Translations under genes and position numbers: made by a program
DNA from: Paracoccaceae bacterium
GTDB lineage: Bacteria > Pseudomonadota > Alphaproteobacteria > Rhodobacterales > Rhodobacteraceae
DNA: 64,000 nucleotides
Reading direction: 5' to 3'
Assembly: GCA_020425085.1 (NCBI GenBank)
Contig: JAGQRW010000018.1
Location: 124,001 to 188,000, forward strand
Shown here: one piece after another, positions 7,477-16,239 of the stretch
Position numbering within the stretch: position 1 is the first letter of the stretch
Layout: each line of letters opens with the position of its first letter
Notes under the pieces: model-generated
The model's database searches: none
Seen by the model: the letters and a program-made list of their open reading frames with translations, nothing else
What the model was told of the DNA's origin: nothing

Positions 7477-8504
7477 TCGTCTGCCAGCGCCCTTACGCCG
7501 TTTTCCGCGAACATGGTCACGAACTGCCCCAGTTGCAGCGCGCGTTCAGGGTTGGAGGCGTTGCCGTCAAGCGCCCGGCGGTAAACCCCCTGGATGATCG
7601 CCGCCATGCGAAAAAAGCAAAAGGCGAGATAAAAGCCGAAATTGTCGATGCCACCAATGCCACGCCGCGCACAATATTGCGCGATGAATTCCTGATCGGT
7701 CGGCAGGCCAAGTGCGGCGCGATCCAGCCCGGCCAGACCGCGCCCCTCGCCGCCGGGGGGCATCTGCCACTGCATGATCACCGAGGCAAGATCGGCATAG
7801 GGGTGGCCGACGGTCGAAAGCTCCCAATCCAGCAGCGCGATACACTTGGTGCCATCGTGCTGAAAGATCATGTTGTCGATGCGGTAATCGCCATGCACCA
7901 GTGTGCGCTGGCCATCCTCGGGCGGCATCTGCTGGTTCAGAAGTTCGATCAAACGGTCCATCGCCGGGATCGGCTGGGTCTCGCTGGCCTTGTATTGCTT
8001 GGTCCAGCGCCCGGTCTGGCGTTGGTAATAGTTGCCGGGCGGCCCAAAATCCGCCAGCCCAACCGCCTCCACATCAACCGAGTGTAGCGCCGCCAGCACC
8101 CGGTTCATGTCATCCACCACCCGTCCGCGTTCCTTTGGCGTCAGGTCCGGCAGATCGGGGCGGCGGAAATTGCGCCCGTCAACATGATCCATCACATAGA
8201 ACATCGAGCCGATTACCGCGTCATCCTCGCACAGCAGATACATCCGCGCCACCGGCACCTGGCTGCCCGCCAGTGCCGCCTGCACCCGATATTCCCGATC
8301 CACCGCATGTGCCGATTTCAGCAGGGCACCGGGCGGTTTGCGCCTGAGGACATAGCGCCGTTCGGGCGTGGTCAGTAGAAAGGTAGGGTTTGACTGCCCG
8401 ACCTCGAATTTTTTTGCCGTCAACGGGCCGCTATAGCCCGCAAGATTGGCGGCCAGATAGGCATCTACCGCCTCAATATCCAGGGTTTGCGCGGTGTTTT
8501 CCAT
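7473..8504 (-). CDS. Phosphotransferase (APH) family protein, ACAD10/11-like kinase domain
   Basis: A 343-residue aminoglycoside-phosphotransferase-fold protein of the type found beside or fused to acyl-CoA dehydrogenases (ACAD10/11). Visible kinase elements are the N-terminal GQSNPTFLLTTPERRYVLRRKPPG strand-Lys region, the catalytic LVHGDYRIDNMIF loop (Asp and Asn) and ALLDWELSTVGHPYADLA, equivalent to the DxD/DFG metal site. In ACAD10/11 systems such kinases phosphorylate 4-hydroxyacyl-CoAs. By analogy this one may process hydroxylated acyl-CoAs in the same operon. It sits 3 bases after the nitronate monooxygenase-like gene and overlaps the thioesterase gene. Confidence 0.85.
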   Translation of the reverse strand: MENTAQTLDIEAVDAYLAANLAGYSGPLTAKKFEVGQSNPTFLLTTPERRYVLRRKPPGALLKSAHAVDREYRVQAALAGSQVPVARMYLLCEDDAVIGSMFYVMDHVDGRNFRRPDLPDLTPKERGRVVDDMNRVLAALHSVDVEAVGLADFGPPGNYYQRQTGRWTKQYKASETQPIPAMDRLIELLNQQMPPEDGQRTLVHGDYRIDNMIFQHDGTKCIALLDWELSTVGHPYADLASVIMQWQMPPGGEGRGLAGLDRAALGLPTDQEFIAQYCARRGIGGIDNFGFYLAFCFFRMAAIIQGVYRRALDGNASNPERALQLGQFVTMFAENGVRALADE

Positions 8505-8507
8505 GGC

Positions 8508-9512
8508 TTATCCGGCGAACTCGGCGGCCAGACGGCGACCGGCAGCAAGGTATTCCTGCTCGATCCGGTCAACCAGTGTGGCGGTATCGCTGATGGCGTG
8601 AACATCGCCGATGCCTTGCCCAGAACCCCAGATTTCCTTCCATGCCTTGGGTCGGTTGGTGTCGCTGAAATTCATGCTGGAGGCATCCGCCTCGGCCAGA
8701 TTATCGGGGTCAAGCCCGGCGCGGCTGATGGATGACTTTAGGTAATTGCCGGAAACCCCCGTAAACAAAGAAGATGTCACGATATCTTCGGCCCCGCCAT
8801 CAACGATCATCTGCTTGTAAGCCTCCTGCGCGTTCGCCTCGGTGGTGGCGATGAAGGGGGATCCGACATAGCCGAAATCAGCCCCGATAGCCCGCGCCGC
8901 CAGCAGCGCCTGGCCCGAGGCAATCGCGCCCGACAACAGCAGCGGGCCGTCAAACCACTGGCGAATCTCGCGGATCAGGGCAAAGGGCGATTGTTTGCCC
9001 GCATGCCCGCCAGCCCCCGCCGCCACCGCGATCAGCCCATCGGCCCCCTTGTCGATGGCTTTATGCGCGAAGGTGTTGTTGATGATGTCATGCAAAACCA
9101 CGCCGCCACAGGAATGCGCCGCCTCGTTCACCTCGACCCTTGCGCCAAGCGAGGTGATCCAGATCGGCACTTTCCTGCGCACGCAAATCTCGATATCCCG
9201 GTCCAGCCTTGCGTTGGAACGATGCACGATCTGGTTGACCGCGAACGGCGCTGCCGGGCGATCCGGGTTGGCCTGATTGTGGCGATCGAGTTCTTCGGTA
9301 ATCTCGGTCAGCCAACTTTCCAGCAGCGGGCTTTCGCCCTTGGCCTCGCGCGCGTTCAGCGCAGGGAACGAGCCGATGATCCCCGCCTTGCACTGGGCAA
9401 TCACCAGTTTCGGCACCGAGATGATGAACAACGGTGCCGCCACCAGCGGCAGTCGCAGCCCGCGCAAGGCTGGCGGCAGGTGGTCATCGAAACGCACTGA
9501 ACTATCTTCCAT
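8508..9512 (-). CDS. Nitronate monooxygenase-family FMN enzyme (NPD/IpdC-like)
   Basis: A 334-residue TIM-barrel flavoprotein of the 2-nitropropane dioxygenase/NMO family. Seen are LPLVAAPLFIISVPKLVIAQCKAGIIGSFPALN at the N-terminus, GADGLIAVAAGAGGHAGKQSPFAL around the FMN phosphate site, and LSGAIASGQALLAARAIGADFGYVGSPFIAT. The start at 9512 overlaps the thiolase stop by one base (TGATG); a longer frame to 9560 would run into the thiolase. Members of this family inside acyl-CoA operons, such as IpdC of steroid degradation, act on CoA thioesters rather than nitronates. The context here favours a similar reductase or isomerase role over nitronate oxidation, but this is inference. Confidence 0.85.
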   Translation of the reverse strand: MEDSSVRFDDHLPPALRGLRLPLVAAPLFIISVPKLVIAQCKAGIIGSFPALNAREAKGESPLLESWLTEITEELDRHNQANPDRPAAPFAVNQIVHRSNARLDRDIEICVRRKVPIWITSLGARVEVNEAAHSCGGVVLHDIINNTFAHKAIDKGADGLIAVAAGAGGHAGKQSPFALIREIRQWFDGPLLLSGAIASGQALLAARAIGADFGYVGSPFIATTEANAQEAYKQMIVDGGAEDIVTSSLFTGVSGNYLKSSISRAGLDPDNLAEADASSMNFSDTNRPKAWKEIWGSGQGIGDVHAISDTATLVDRIEQEYLAAGRRLAAEFAG

Positions 9513-10708
9513 CAAAGCACCTCGAACAGGCCGGCTGCCCCCATGCCGCCGCCGACGCACATGGTGGAAACGATGTATTTCGCACCCCGCCGTTTGCCTT
9601 CGATCAGGGCATGGCCAACCATGCGCGCACCCGACATGCCATAGGGATGGCCGATCGAGATGGCACCGCCATCGACGTTCAGCAACTCATCCGGAATACC
9701 CAGCTTGTCGCGGCAATAAAGCACCTGCACGGCAAACGCCTCGTTCAGCTCCCATAGGCCGATATCGTCGATCTTCAACCCATGCGCCGCCAGCAGCTTT
9801 GGCACCGCGAAAACCGGGCCGATGCCCATCTCGTCCGGCTCACACCCCGCGGCCATCACACCGACATAGCGCCCAAGCGGTTCCAGCCCGCGCCTTTCGG
9901 CCTCGCGCCCTTCCATGATCACGGCGGCTGAGGCGCCATCGGATAGCTGGCTGGCGTTGCCGGCGGTGATATAGCCGCCCTCCTTGATCACCTGACCGTC
10001 CTTGAACACCGGTTTCAGGCTTTTCAGCCCGTCCAGCGTGGTCGAGGGGCGGTTGCCTTCGTCCTGACCGATGGTGATTTCCTGATCGCTGATTTCGCCG
10101 GTTTCCTTGTTCTGCACCTTCATCACTGTGGTGATCGGGGCAATTTCATCGTCAAACTTGCCCGCCATCTGGCCGGCGGCGGTCTTTTGCTGTGACTTCA
10201 GCGCGTATTCATCCTGTGCATCGCGGCTGATGCCATAGCGTTTGGCGACGATTTCCGCGGTTTCCAGCATCGACATGTAGATTTCCGGCTTGTGCTGTTT
10301 CAGCCAGGGGTCGCGCATCACCCGCATTTCTGCGGTCTGCACCAGACTGATCGATTCAACGCCGCCGCCGATGGCCACCTGCATGCCGTCGGTCATCACC
10401 TGCTTGGCGGCGGTGGCGATGGCCATCATGCCGCTTGCGCATTGCCGGTCCAGCGACATGCCCGCCACCGTGACCGGCAGCCCGGCACGAATCGCCGCCT
10501 GTCGCGCGATGTTGGAGGCGGTCGAACCCTGTTGCAGCGCCGCACCGATGATGCAGTCGCTGATTTCCGCCGGGTCAACCTTGGAGCGGCTGACCGCGTG
10601 GTGAATGGCATGTCCCGCCAGCGTTTGTGCCGTGGTGGCGTTGAAGGCCCCCCGATAAGCCTTGCCGATCGGCGTGCGGGCGGTTGAGACGATAAGAGCT
10701 TCGCGCAT
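9512..10708 (-). CDS. Thiolase family acetyl-CoA acyltransferase
   Basis: A 398-residue thiolase that would split 3-ketoacyl-CoA with CoA, or run in reverse. Catalytic residues are visible: nucleophile Cys90 in LDRQCASG, the NEAF motif, His in GHPYGMSG near residue 354, and Cys in [11 protein letters not shown] near 384. It is the third gene of an operon in which two acyl-CoA dehydrogenases lie upstream and an NMO-like enzyme, a kinase and a thioesterase lie downstream. No hydratase or hydroxyacyl-CoA dehydrogenase is present in this operon, so those steps must come from elsewhere (for example the multifunctional enzyme ending at 33035) or are not needed. Confidence 0.9.
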   Translation of the reverse strand: MREALIVSTARTPIGKAYRGAFNATTAQTLAGHAIHHAVSRSKVDPAEISDCIIGAALQQGSTASNIARQAAIRAGLPVTVAGMSLDRQCASGMMAIATAAKQVMTDGMQVAIGGGVESISLVQTAEMRVMRDPWLKQHKPEIYMSMLETAEIVAKRYGISRDAQDEYALKSQQKTAAGQMAGKFDDEIAPITTVMKVQNKETGEISDQEITIGQDEGNRPSTTLDGLKSLKPVFKDGQVIKEGGYITAGNASQLSDGASAAVIMEGREAERRGLEPLGRYVGVMAAGCEPDEMGIGPVFAVPKLLAAHGLKIDDIGLWELNEAFAVQVLYCRDKLGIPDELLNVDGGAISIGHPYGMSGARMVGHALIEGKRRGAKYIVSTMCVGGGMGAAGLFEVL

Positions 10709-10761
10709 GATGTATTCCTTTGCTATATGGGGCGGCTGGCCCGGTCAGGTCGGTTGCGGCG

Positions 10762-11877
10762 TCAAATGCCGCGAAGTTGCGCGATCTGTTCGGCGTGATA
10801 GCTGTAATCGCCCAGCCATTCCGCCGACACCCGCGCGCGTTTCATGTAAAATCCAATGTCGAATGCATCCGTCATGCCGATGCCGCCATGCATCTGCACC
10901 GCTTCGGCCACCGCCAGTTTCGCCGTTGCCGTGGCGCGTGCCTTGGCCAGTGATACCGCAAGCTGTGCATTGTCCAGATCCTGATCCAGCATCCGGCCCG
11001 CGTTCAGAATGGCCGAAGCGGTCAGTTCCAGTTCCGACCAGAGGATGGCCGCGCGGTGTTGCAGCGCCTGAAAGCTGCCGATGGCAACACCGAATTGCCG
11101 GCGTTCCTTCAAATAGCCGACGGTCATGCCAAAAGCTGCGGCTGCCAGTCCCGACATTTCCGCCGCCAGCGCCGCCTGTCCGGCGCGGATGGCCGGGGCC
11201 AGCACCGTCATGGCGTCATCGAAATGGCCCAGAACATTGTCAAAATCGGCCCGCACACCGTCAAAACGGATGGTGGCGGCATCGCGGCTGTCGATGGTTT
11301 TCATTCGGTCGCGGCGGATGCCGGGCCGTTCGGCATCCAGGTCAAACAGCGTCTGGCCATTATCGGTTCGCGCCAGTACCAGCAGGCGGTCGGCAAAGCT
11401 GCCGTCAACCACAAAGGTCTTCTGCCCGTCCAGAACATAGCCATTGCCGTCCCGGCGCGCGCGCAACTGGCTGGCCTCGGGCGCGAATTTTGCCCCCTCG
11501 TCAATCGCCAGCGCATAGGTGATACCACCCGAGGCGATACTGGCCAGCGCCTCGGTGGCCTGACTGCCCGATACCTGCCTGAGGGCGGTCGCCGCAATCA
11601 CCGAGGTGGACAGGAACGGGCTTATAACCAGTGTCTTGCCCAGTTCATGCGCGATCACCATGGCCGCCGAAAAACCCATGTCATCGCCGCCCGCCTGTTC
11701 CGGCACCAACACCCCGGCCCAGCCCATCGCCGACATCTGATACCAGAGGTCGGGGTCATGAGTCTGCATCCGATCCCGCATCTGCCTCAGATGGCTTACC
11801 GGGGCCAGATCGTCCAGAAACCGGCGCGCCGCCCCGGCCAGCATCCGTTCTTCTTCGGTTTCTATCAGATTTGCCAT
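10762..11877 (-). CDS. Acyl-CoA dehydrogenase, beta-like partner lacking the usual catalytic Glu motif
   Basis: A 371-residue flavoprotein of the acyl-CoA dehydrogenase fold, starting MANLIETEEERMLAGAARRFLDDL at 11877; a longer frame to 12006 would overlap the neighbour. The C-terminus has QMHGGIGMTDAFDIGFYMKRARVSAEWLGDYSYH but stops without the Y-E-G-T-N-E catalytic segment of homotetrameric enzymes. Together with the neighbour ending two bases upstream, this resembles the heteromeric (alpha2beta2) dehydrogenases of steroid side-chain breakdown, in which one partner is degenerate. Function as half of a complex is inference. Confidence 0.85.
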   Translation of the reverse strand: MANLIETEEERMLAGAARRFLDDLAPVSHLRQMRDRMQTHDPDLWYQMSAMGWAGVLVPEQAGGDDMGFSAAMVIAHELGKTLVISPFLSTSVIAATALRQVSGSQATEALASIASGGITYALAIDEGAKFAPEASQLRARRDGNGYVLDGQKTFVVDGSFADRLLVLARTDNGQTLFDLDAERPGIRRDRMKTIDSRDAATIRFDGVRADFDNVLGHFDDAMTVLAPAIRAGQAALAAEMSGLAAAAFGMTVGYLKERRQFGVAIGSFQALQHRAAILWSELELTASAILNAGRMLDQDLDNAQLAVSLAKARATATAKLAVAEAVQMHGGIGMTDAFDIGFYMKRARVSAEWLGDYSYHAEQIAQLRGI

Positions 11878-11879
11878 AT

Positions 11880-13052
11880 TCACCCCGGCAACCCCAGAAC
11901 GCGCTTGGCGATGATGCCCAGCATCACCTCGGACGTGCCGCCTTCGATGGAATTGGCCCTGGACCTCAACCAGTCCGCGGGCAGGCTGTCGTGGTCCCCG
12001 TCCCATTCAAGTGCTGCCATACCGGCCATGCCCATCAGCAACTCATGCCGTCGCTGGTTCAACTCGCAGCCCATGTATTTCAGCATGGCCGAGGCATCGC
12101 CCACCGCTTGCCCCGCCGCCGCCTGATCCTTGTAGCGTTCCAGCGTCAGGCCAAAGGCAAGGCCGTCGATCTCACATTCCAGCGCCCTGGCGCGCAGGGT
12201 GGCATCCGTCAACCTGCTGTCCTGGCTGGCCAGCACCTGGGCAATGCTGCGCCCGCCGGTCAGACCCGCCGCACCGGCCGAGATCATCTCGCGCTCATGG
12301 GTCAGCAGGTATTTGGCGATATCCCAGCCCTGATTGACCACACCCACGACATTGGCTTTTGGCACCTCGACATCGTCAAAGAAGGTTTCGCAAAACACCG
12401 AAGCGCCGGAAATCAGGCGGATCGGTCTGGTGCTGACCCCCTTGGTCTGCATGTCGATCAGCAAAAACGAAATACCCTTGTGTTTGGGTGCCTCCTGATC
12501 GGTTCGCACCAGCGCGAAAATCCAGTCGGCCTTGTCGGCGTAAGAGGTCCAGATTTTTTGGCCGTTGACCAGATAATGATCGCCCCGATCCTCGGCCCTC
12601 GTGGCGACACTTGCCAGATCGGAACCCGCCCCCGGTTCGGAATAGCCCTGACACCAGCGGATTTCACCCCTGACGATCGGCGGCAGATAGGTCCGTTTCT
12701 GTTCATCTGTGCCAAATTTCAACAGGGCCGGTCCCAGCATCCAGATGCCGAAACTGACCAGCGGCAGGCGCGCGCCAATGGCGGCCATTTCTTCAAAAAA
12801 TACCTTTTCGCGCGCCCGCTCCAACCCGCCGCCGCCATATTCACGCGGCCAGGTCGGGGTGGTCAGACCCTGGCCGATCATGCGTTCCAGCCAGGTTTTC
12901 TGTGCCTCGGACGAGAACTGCCAGCTGCGACCGCCCCAGCAGGCCGCGGTTTCGTCGCGTGCGCCGTCGCGCATTTCGGCCGGGCAGTTGGCGGCCAGCC
13001 ATTGACGGAGTTCCAGGCGAAATGCCTCGGTGTCCTGTTGGTCGATCAGCAT
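11880..13052 (-). CDS. Acyl-CoA dehydrogenase, alpha-like partner
   Basis: A 390-residue acyl-CoA dehydrogenase and the first gene of a six-gene operon. The flavin/substrate strand reads WCQGYSEPGAGSDLASVATRA, followed by GDHYLVNGQKIWTSYADKADW. The C-terminal SIEGGTSEVMLGIIAKRVLGLPG retains a Glu-Gly-x-Thr-type segment that the adjacent partner lacks. It would introduce the alpha-beta double bond into an acyl-CoA and pass electrons to ETF. The partner gene begins two bases after its stop, which suggests a co-translated complex. A 16-bp inverted repeat (CTTGTC GGTT GACAAG) lies 52 bases upstream of its ATG and shares half-sites with the operator beside the tetR gene at 13876. Confidence 0.88.
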   Translation of the reverse strand: MLIDQQDTEAFRLELRQWLAANCPAEMRDGARDETAACWGGRSWQFSSEAQKTWLERMIGQGLTTPTWPREYGGGGLERAREKVFFEEMAAIGARLPLVSFGIWMLGPALLKFGTDEQKRTYLPPIVRGEIRWCQGYSEPGAGSDLASVATRAEDRGDHYLVNGQKIWTSYADKADWIFALVRTDQEAPKHKGISFLLIDMQTKGVSTRPIRLISGASVFCETFFDDVEVPKANVVGVVNQGWDIAKYLLTHEREMISAGAAGLTGGRSIAQVLASQDSRLTDATLRARALECEIDGLAFGLTLERYKDQAAAGQAVGDASAMLKYMGCELNQRRHELLMGMAGMAALEWDGDHDSLPADWLRSRANSIEGGTSEVMLGIIAKRVLGLPG

Positions 13053-13103
13053 GGGGTTTCCTTGGCCGGTCGCATGGATCTGAGGGCAAAGGATGGCATT
13101 TCA

Positions 13104-13119
13104 CTTGTCGGTTGACAAG
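13104..13119. promoter_or_regulatory. Candidate TetR-type operator ahead of the acyl-CoA operon
   Basis: CTTGTC (13104-13109), GGTT, GACAAG (13114-13119) form a perfect 6-4-6 inverted repeat in the 105-base gap between the operon start and the histidine phosphatase stop. The TTGACA/TGTCAA half-sites recur in the larger palindrome at 14554-14600 next to tetR. Regulation by that TetR protein is inferred. Confidence 0.45.
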
Positions 13120-13157
13120 ATTGAACTCGGCCGGAAAACTGACGGGCGCAGGCTACC

Positions 13158-13814
13158 TTACGTCAGATGGCTGCAATCGTTGAAACCGCAGGCGATCATG
13201 CGACTGCCCGTGATCACCAGCCGACTGATGGAGCCGTTGGCGGCACCGTTGAAGGCAAATGGCCGCGCACCGGTGGCAATCGACATGGCAGCACCGATCA
13301 CGCCGCCATGCACCACGGCGGCAATGCGCTGATCGGGGTGGCGTGCCGCCATGTCGATCAGGGCGGCACCAACCCGGCGATGCAATTCGGCAGTGGTTTC
13401 GGCACCGGGGATTTCGCCCCATTCCTCATGCTCCACCGCCCTGAGAAAGGCCGGATCATTGGCCGCCACCTTGATGCGATATAGCCCGCCATCCCATTCG
13501 CCAAGGCAGATTTCGCGCAAATCCCTTTCGATCTGCGGCACAAGACCAAGTCGTTTTGCCAGCGGCGCCGCCGTTTGATGGGTGCGCTTCAGGGTGGTAA
13601 CGTAAAGTGCCGCCAAAGGTTCATTTGCCAGCCGCGCCGCCACGGCGGCCGCCTGCCTCTGGCCGTTTTCATGCAGGGCCGGGTCGCCATGGCCATCCTG
13701 CATCGGAAACGGGCGGCCCGGTTGCGCCGCCTCGCTTTCGCCATGGCGGATCAACAGGATATCGGCAGCACCGATCGGCGGGCGAAAGACGTATTGGCGG
13801 TATTCGGCGGGCAT
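13158..13814 (-). CDS. Histidine phosphatase (phosphoglycerate mutase-like) family protein
   Basis: A 218-residue branch-1 histidine phosphatase. The phosphohistidine motif is LLIRHGESEAA with Arg23-His24-Gly25; TTLKRTHQTAAPLAKRLG supplies the second arginine, DLREICLGEWDGG follows it, and AAVVHGGVIGAAMS the second catalytic His. Such enzymes hydrolyse small phosphate esters. In acyl-CoA operons they are often found near APH-type kinases and phosphotransferases, but no substrate can be named. It is transcribed toward the acyl-CoA operon, 105 bases upstream of it, and follows tetR by 61 bases. Confidence 0.85.
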   Translation of the reverse strand: MPAEYRQYVFRPPIGAADILLIRHGESEAAQPGRPFPMQDGHGDPALHENGQRQAAAVAARLANEPLAALYVTTLKRTHQTAAPLAKRLGLVPQIERDLREICLGEWDGGLYRIKVAANDPAFLRAVEHEEWGEIPGAETTAELHRRVGAALIDMAARHPDQRIAAVVHGGVIGAAMSIATGARPFAFNGAANGSISRLVITGSRMIACGFNDCSHLT

Positions 13815-13875
13815 GGGTCTGGTTCCGGGTTCATTCGGGAGGTGACCGCAGACTGATCACGCCTGTCAGGATTTG

Positions 13876-14517
13876 TCAAACCTCTACCCCAGCCGCAACC
13901 ACGGTCGGGTGGCGGGCACGGAAACGTTCGATTTCGGCCTCGCTGGGTGGCTGGCCGGTGAAAATCATCGCGTAATCCGGCATCCTTTCGATCCGCGCCG
14001 CCTTGTCCTCGAGCACCCGCATCGAGATATAGCCGACCTGGGTATAAAGCACGGTCATGGCGCGGGTTTCCGATTGCACCTTGTCATAGCCGAAACGCGA
14101 AAACATCCCCTTAAGGGCGGTCAGCCGGGTGTTGTCGGCATGGTTCAGCCGCGCCAGAAGGTTACCGTCATTCATGGCCCAGTTGCGGATCGCCAGATCA
14201 AGGCGGGCGTCAAACAGATCATCCGACAGCCAGCAATCAAACAGGTTGAAAACCGCCTCGGTGATGGTTTCGGCAAAGGCGTCGCAGCGGGCCACCAGAT
14301 TGCCGGTATTCTTGGCCTCCCAGATGGCCACGATGGCATCCAGAAGCGCCTCACGATCCGAAAAATGCCAGTAAAAACTGGTGCGTGACAGGCCAAGCTG
14401 CCTTGCCAGCGGCATCACCTTGACGCTGTCCACCCCGCAATCAATCAACTGCTCATAAGCCGCCTGCAACCACAGATCGGCCGAGCCGCGCCAACCGGAA
14501 TTCTTTTCATCTTTCAT
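13876..14517 (-). CDS. TetR-family transcriptional regulator
   Basis: A 213-residue regulator. Residues about 15-60 form the TetR helix-turn-helix, with ARQLGLSRTSFYWHFSDREALLDAIVAIWE the recognition part; the rest would be the ligand-binding and dimer domain. It is divergent from the mttB2/demethylase operon. The 128 bases between the two starts contain a 47-bp near-palindrome, a classic place for an auto-regulatory TetR operator. A related shorter repeat lies ahead of the acyl-CoA operon on its own strand. The likely ligand is the amine substrate, a demethylated product or an acyl-CoA; none can be read from sequence. Confidence 0.9.
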   Translation of the reverse strand: MKDEKNSGWRGSADLWLQAAYEQLIDCGVDSVKVMPLARQLGLSRTSFYWHFSDREALLDAIVAIWEAKNTGNLVARCDAFAETITEAVFNLFDCWLSDDLFDARLDLAIRNWAMNDGNLLARLNHADNTRLTALKGMFSRFGYDKVQSETRAMTVLYTQVGYISMRVLEDKAARIERMPDYAMIFTGQPPSEAEIERFRARHPTVVAAGVEV

Positions 14518-14553
14518 GGGCTTTCATCTAGCATCAGCCCGATGGCTTCGCAA

Positions 14554-14600
14554 GAAACTTGACAGGTATGACGATTTAATCGACACATTTGTCAAGTTTC
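14554..14600. promoter_or_regulatory. 47-bp near-palindromic operator between tetR and mttB2
   Basis: GAAACTTGACA (14554-14564) and TGTCAAGTTTC (14590-14600) are perfect 11-bp inverted arms. The inner part also mirrors itself (CGATT T AATCG at the centre), so most of the 47 bases are symmetric about one axis. Each arm carries a -35-like TTGACA. It is 37 bases from the tetR ATG and 45 bases from the mttB2 ATG, so one repressor could control both genes. Confidence 0.65.
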
Positions 14601-14645
14601 CGCAAAACCAACGCGGGAATCGGGCACTTGGTTTGGGAGGATCGA

Positions 14646-16229
14646 ATGGCTGTCATCACCAATCAGGAAATCATCGGCAGGCGGGCAGGCACCGCCAAGC
14701 GCCGCAACCGCCGCCCGGCCAGAACCGGTGAAACCGGGGTAAACACGCATCTTCGCGTGCCGTATATAAGCCGCAAAATCCCGCCCTATGATTTGTTGGA
14801 CGAGGAAAACCTGATCAAGATCGAAACCGCCGCCGACCGCATTCTGGCGGAAATCGGTATCGAGTTTCGCGACGATGCGGAAACCGTGAAAATGTTTCGC
14901 ACCGCCGGTGGCATGGTCACACCGCTGAGCGACAGCACCTGCAACATCCGTTTTGAACCCGGCATGATCCGCGAAATCCTGAAAACCGCGCCGGCGCGGT
15001 TCACCCAGCACGCCCGCAACCCGGCCAATTCGGTCGAGATCGGCGGCGATGCCATGGTTTTCGCGCCCGCATATGGATCCCCTTTCGTGATGGATTTGGA
15101 TCAGGGGCGGCGTTACGGCACCATCGAGGATTTTCGCAATTTCGTGAAGCTGGCGCAATCCAGTCCCTGGCTGCACCATTCCGGCGGTACCATCTGCGAG
15201 CCGACCGACATCGCCGTCAACAAGCGCCATCTTGATATGGTTTATGCACATATGCGCTATTCCGACCGGCCGTTCCTGGGCTCGATCACCGCGCCTGAAC
15301 GGGCCGAGGACAGTATCGAGATGTGCCGCATCCTGTTTGGTGCGGATTTCGTCGATCAGAACTGTGTCATCATGGGCAATTTCAACTCCACCTCGCCCTT
15401 GGTGCTGGACGGTGTCACCACCCGTGGCATCCGCGCCTATGCCGGGGCGGGGCAGGGTTCGATCCACCTGCCGTTTTTGCTGGGGGGTGCGGTTTCGCCG
15501 GTGACGATGGCCGGTTCGGTGGCGCAATCCATGGCCGAAAGCATGGTCAGTTGTGCGCTGACCCAACTGGTTCGTCCCAGTGCGCCGGCGATTTTCGCGG
15601 CGTTTCTGTCGTCGATGTCGCTCAGATCCGGCTCACCGACCTTTGGCACACCGGAACCGGCGCTTGGCAGCCTGGTGATCGGGCAACTGGCGCGGCGGCT
15701 GAACCTGCCGCTGCGCAACGCGGGCAATTTCGCCACCTCGAAACTGCCGGATGCCCAGGCGATGCAACAGGCCACCATGTCGATGCTGTCGGCGGTGCAG
15801 TCAGGCGCTAACTATATCCTGCATTCGGCCGGCTTTCTCGACGGGTTGTTGTCAATGTCTTATGAAAAATTCATGCTGGATCAGGATATGTGTGGCGCAT
15901 TGCATTCCTATCTTGCCGGATTTCAGGTGAACGACGACACGCTAGGCGTTGATTCTCTGGCGGAAAAGGGACCAGGTGAACATCTTTTTGGCACCCGGCA
16001 CACCCTCAGGCATTATGAAACCGCGTTCTGGGATAGTGGCCTGAACGACGATCAACCCTATGAAAGCTGGCTGGAACAGGGCGGGCTGAACGCCTATGAT
16101 CGCGCCAATGCCCGCTGGAAATCCAGCCTCGCAGCCTATCAGGCACCACCGATCGACAGTGCGCGCGACGAAGCGTTGCTGGATTTCATTGCCGCCAAAA
16201 AGGCAGGCATGCCCGATGCCTGGTACTAG
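14646..16229 (+). CDS. Trimethylamine methyltransferase (MttB) family protein, second paralogue
   Basis: A 527-residue pyrrolysine-free MttB homologue, only distantly like the one ending at 2701. It has a basic N-terminus (IIGRRAGTAKRRNRRPARTGE), then PPYDLLDEENLIKIETAADRILAEIGIEF, RFTQHARNPANSVEIGGDAMVF, SSPWLHHSGGTICEPTDIAV, and a C-terminal GEHLFGTRHTLRHYETAFWDS. No amber codon interrupts it. I chose ATG 14646 because GGAGG lies five bases upstream; the possible TTG at 14589 is inside the operator. The next gene, 10 bases on, encodes a TMADH/StcD-like flavin demethylase. A substrate with at least two N-methyl groups is therefore likely, demethylated first by MttB and then oxidatively. No corrinoid gene adjoins it. 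Confidence 0.87.
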   Translation: MAVITNQEIIGRRAGTAKRRNRRPARTGETGVNTHLRVPYISRKIPPYDLLDEENLIKIETAADRILAEIGIEFRDDAETVKMFRTAGGMVTPLSDSTCNIRFEPGMIREILKTAPARFTQHARNPANSVEIGGDAMVFAPAYGSPFVMDLDQGRRYGTIEDFRNFVKLAQSSPWLHHSGGTICEPTDIAVNKRHLDMVYAHMRYSDRPFLGSITAPERAEDSIEMCRILFGADFVDQNCVIMGNFNSTSPLVLDGVTTRGIRAYAGAGQGSIHLPFLLGGAVSPVTMAGSVAQSMAESMVSCALTQLVRPSAPAIFAAFLSSMSLRSGSPTFGTPEPALGSLVIGQLARRLNLPLRNAGNFATSKLPDAQAMQQATMSMLSAVQSGANYILHSAGFLDGLLSMSYEKFMLDQDMCGALHSYLAGFQVNDDTLGVDSLAEKGPGEHLFGTRHTLRHYETAFWDSGLNDDQPYESWLEQGGLNAYDRANARWKSSLAAYQAPPIDSARDEALLDFIAAKKAGMPDAWY

Positions 16230-16239
16230 GGAGAATTCG

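Noticed and set aside
14589-14645. Upstream TTG start giving MttB2 19 extra residues
   Set aside because: The TTG sits within the palindromic operator and lacks a ribosome site, while ATG 14646 has GGAGG.
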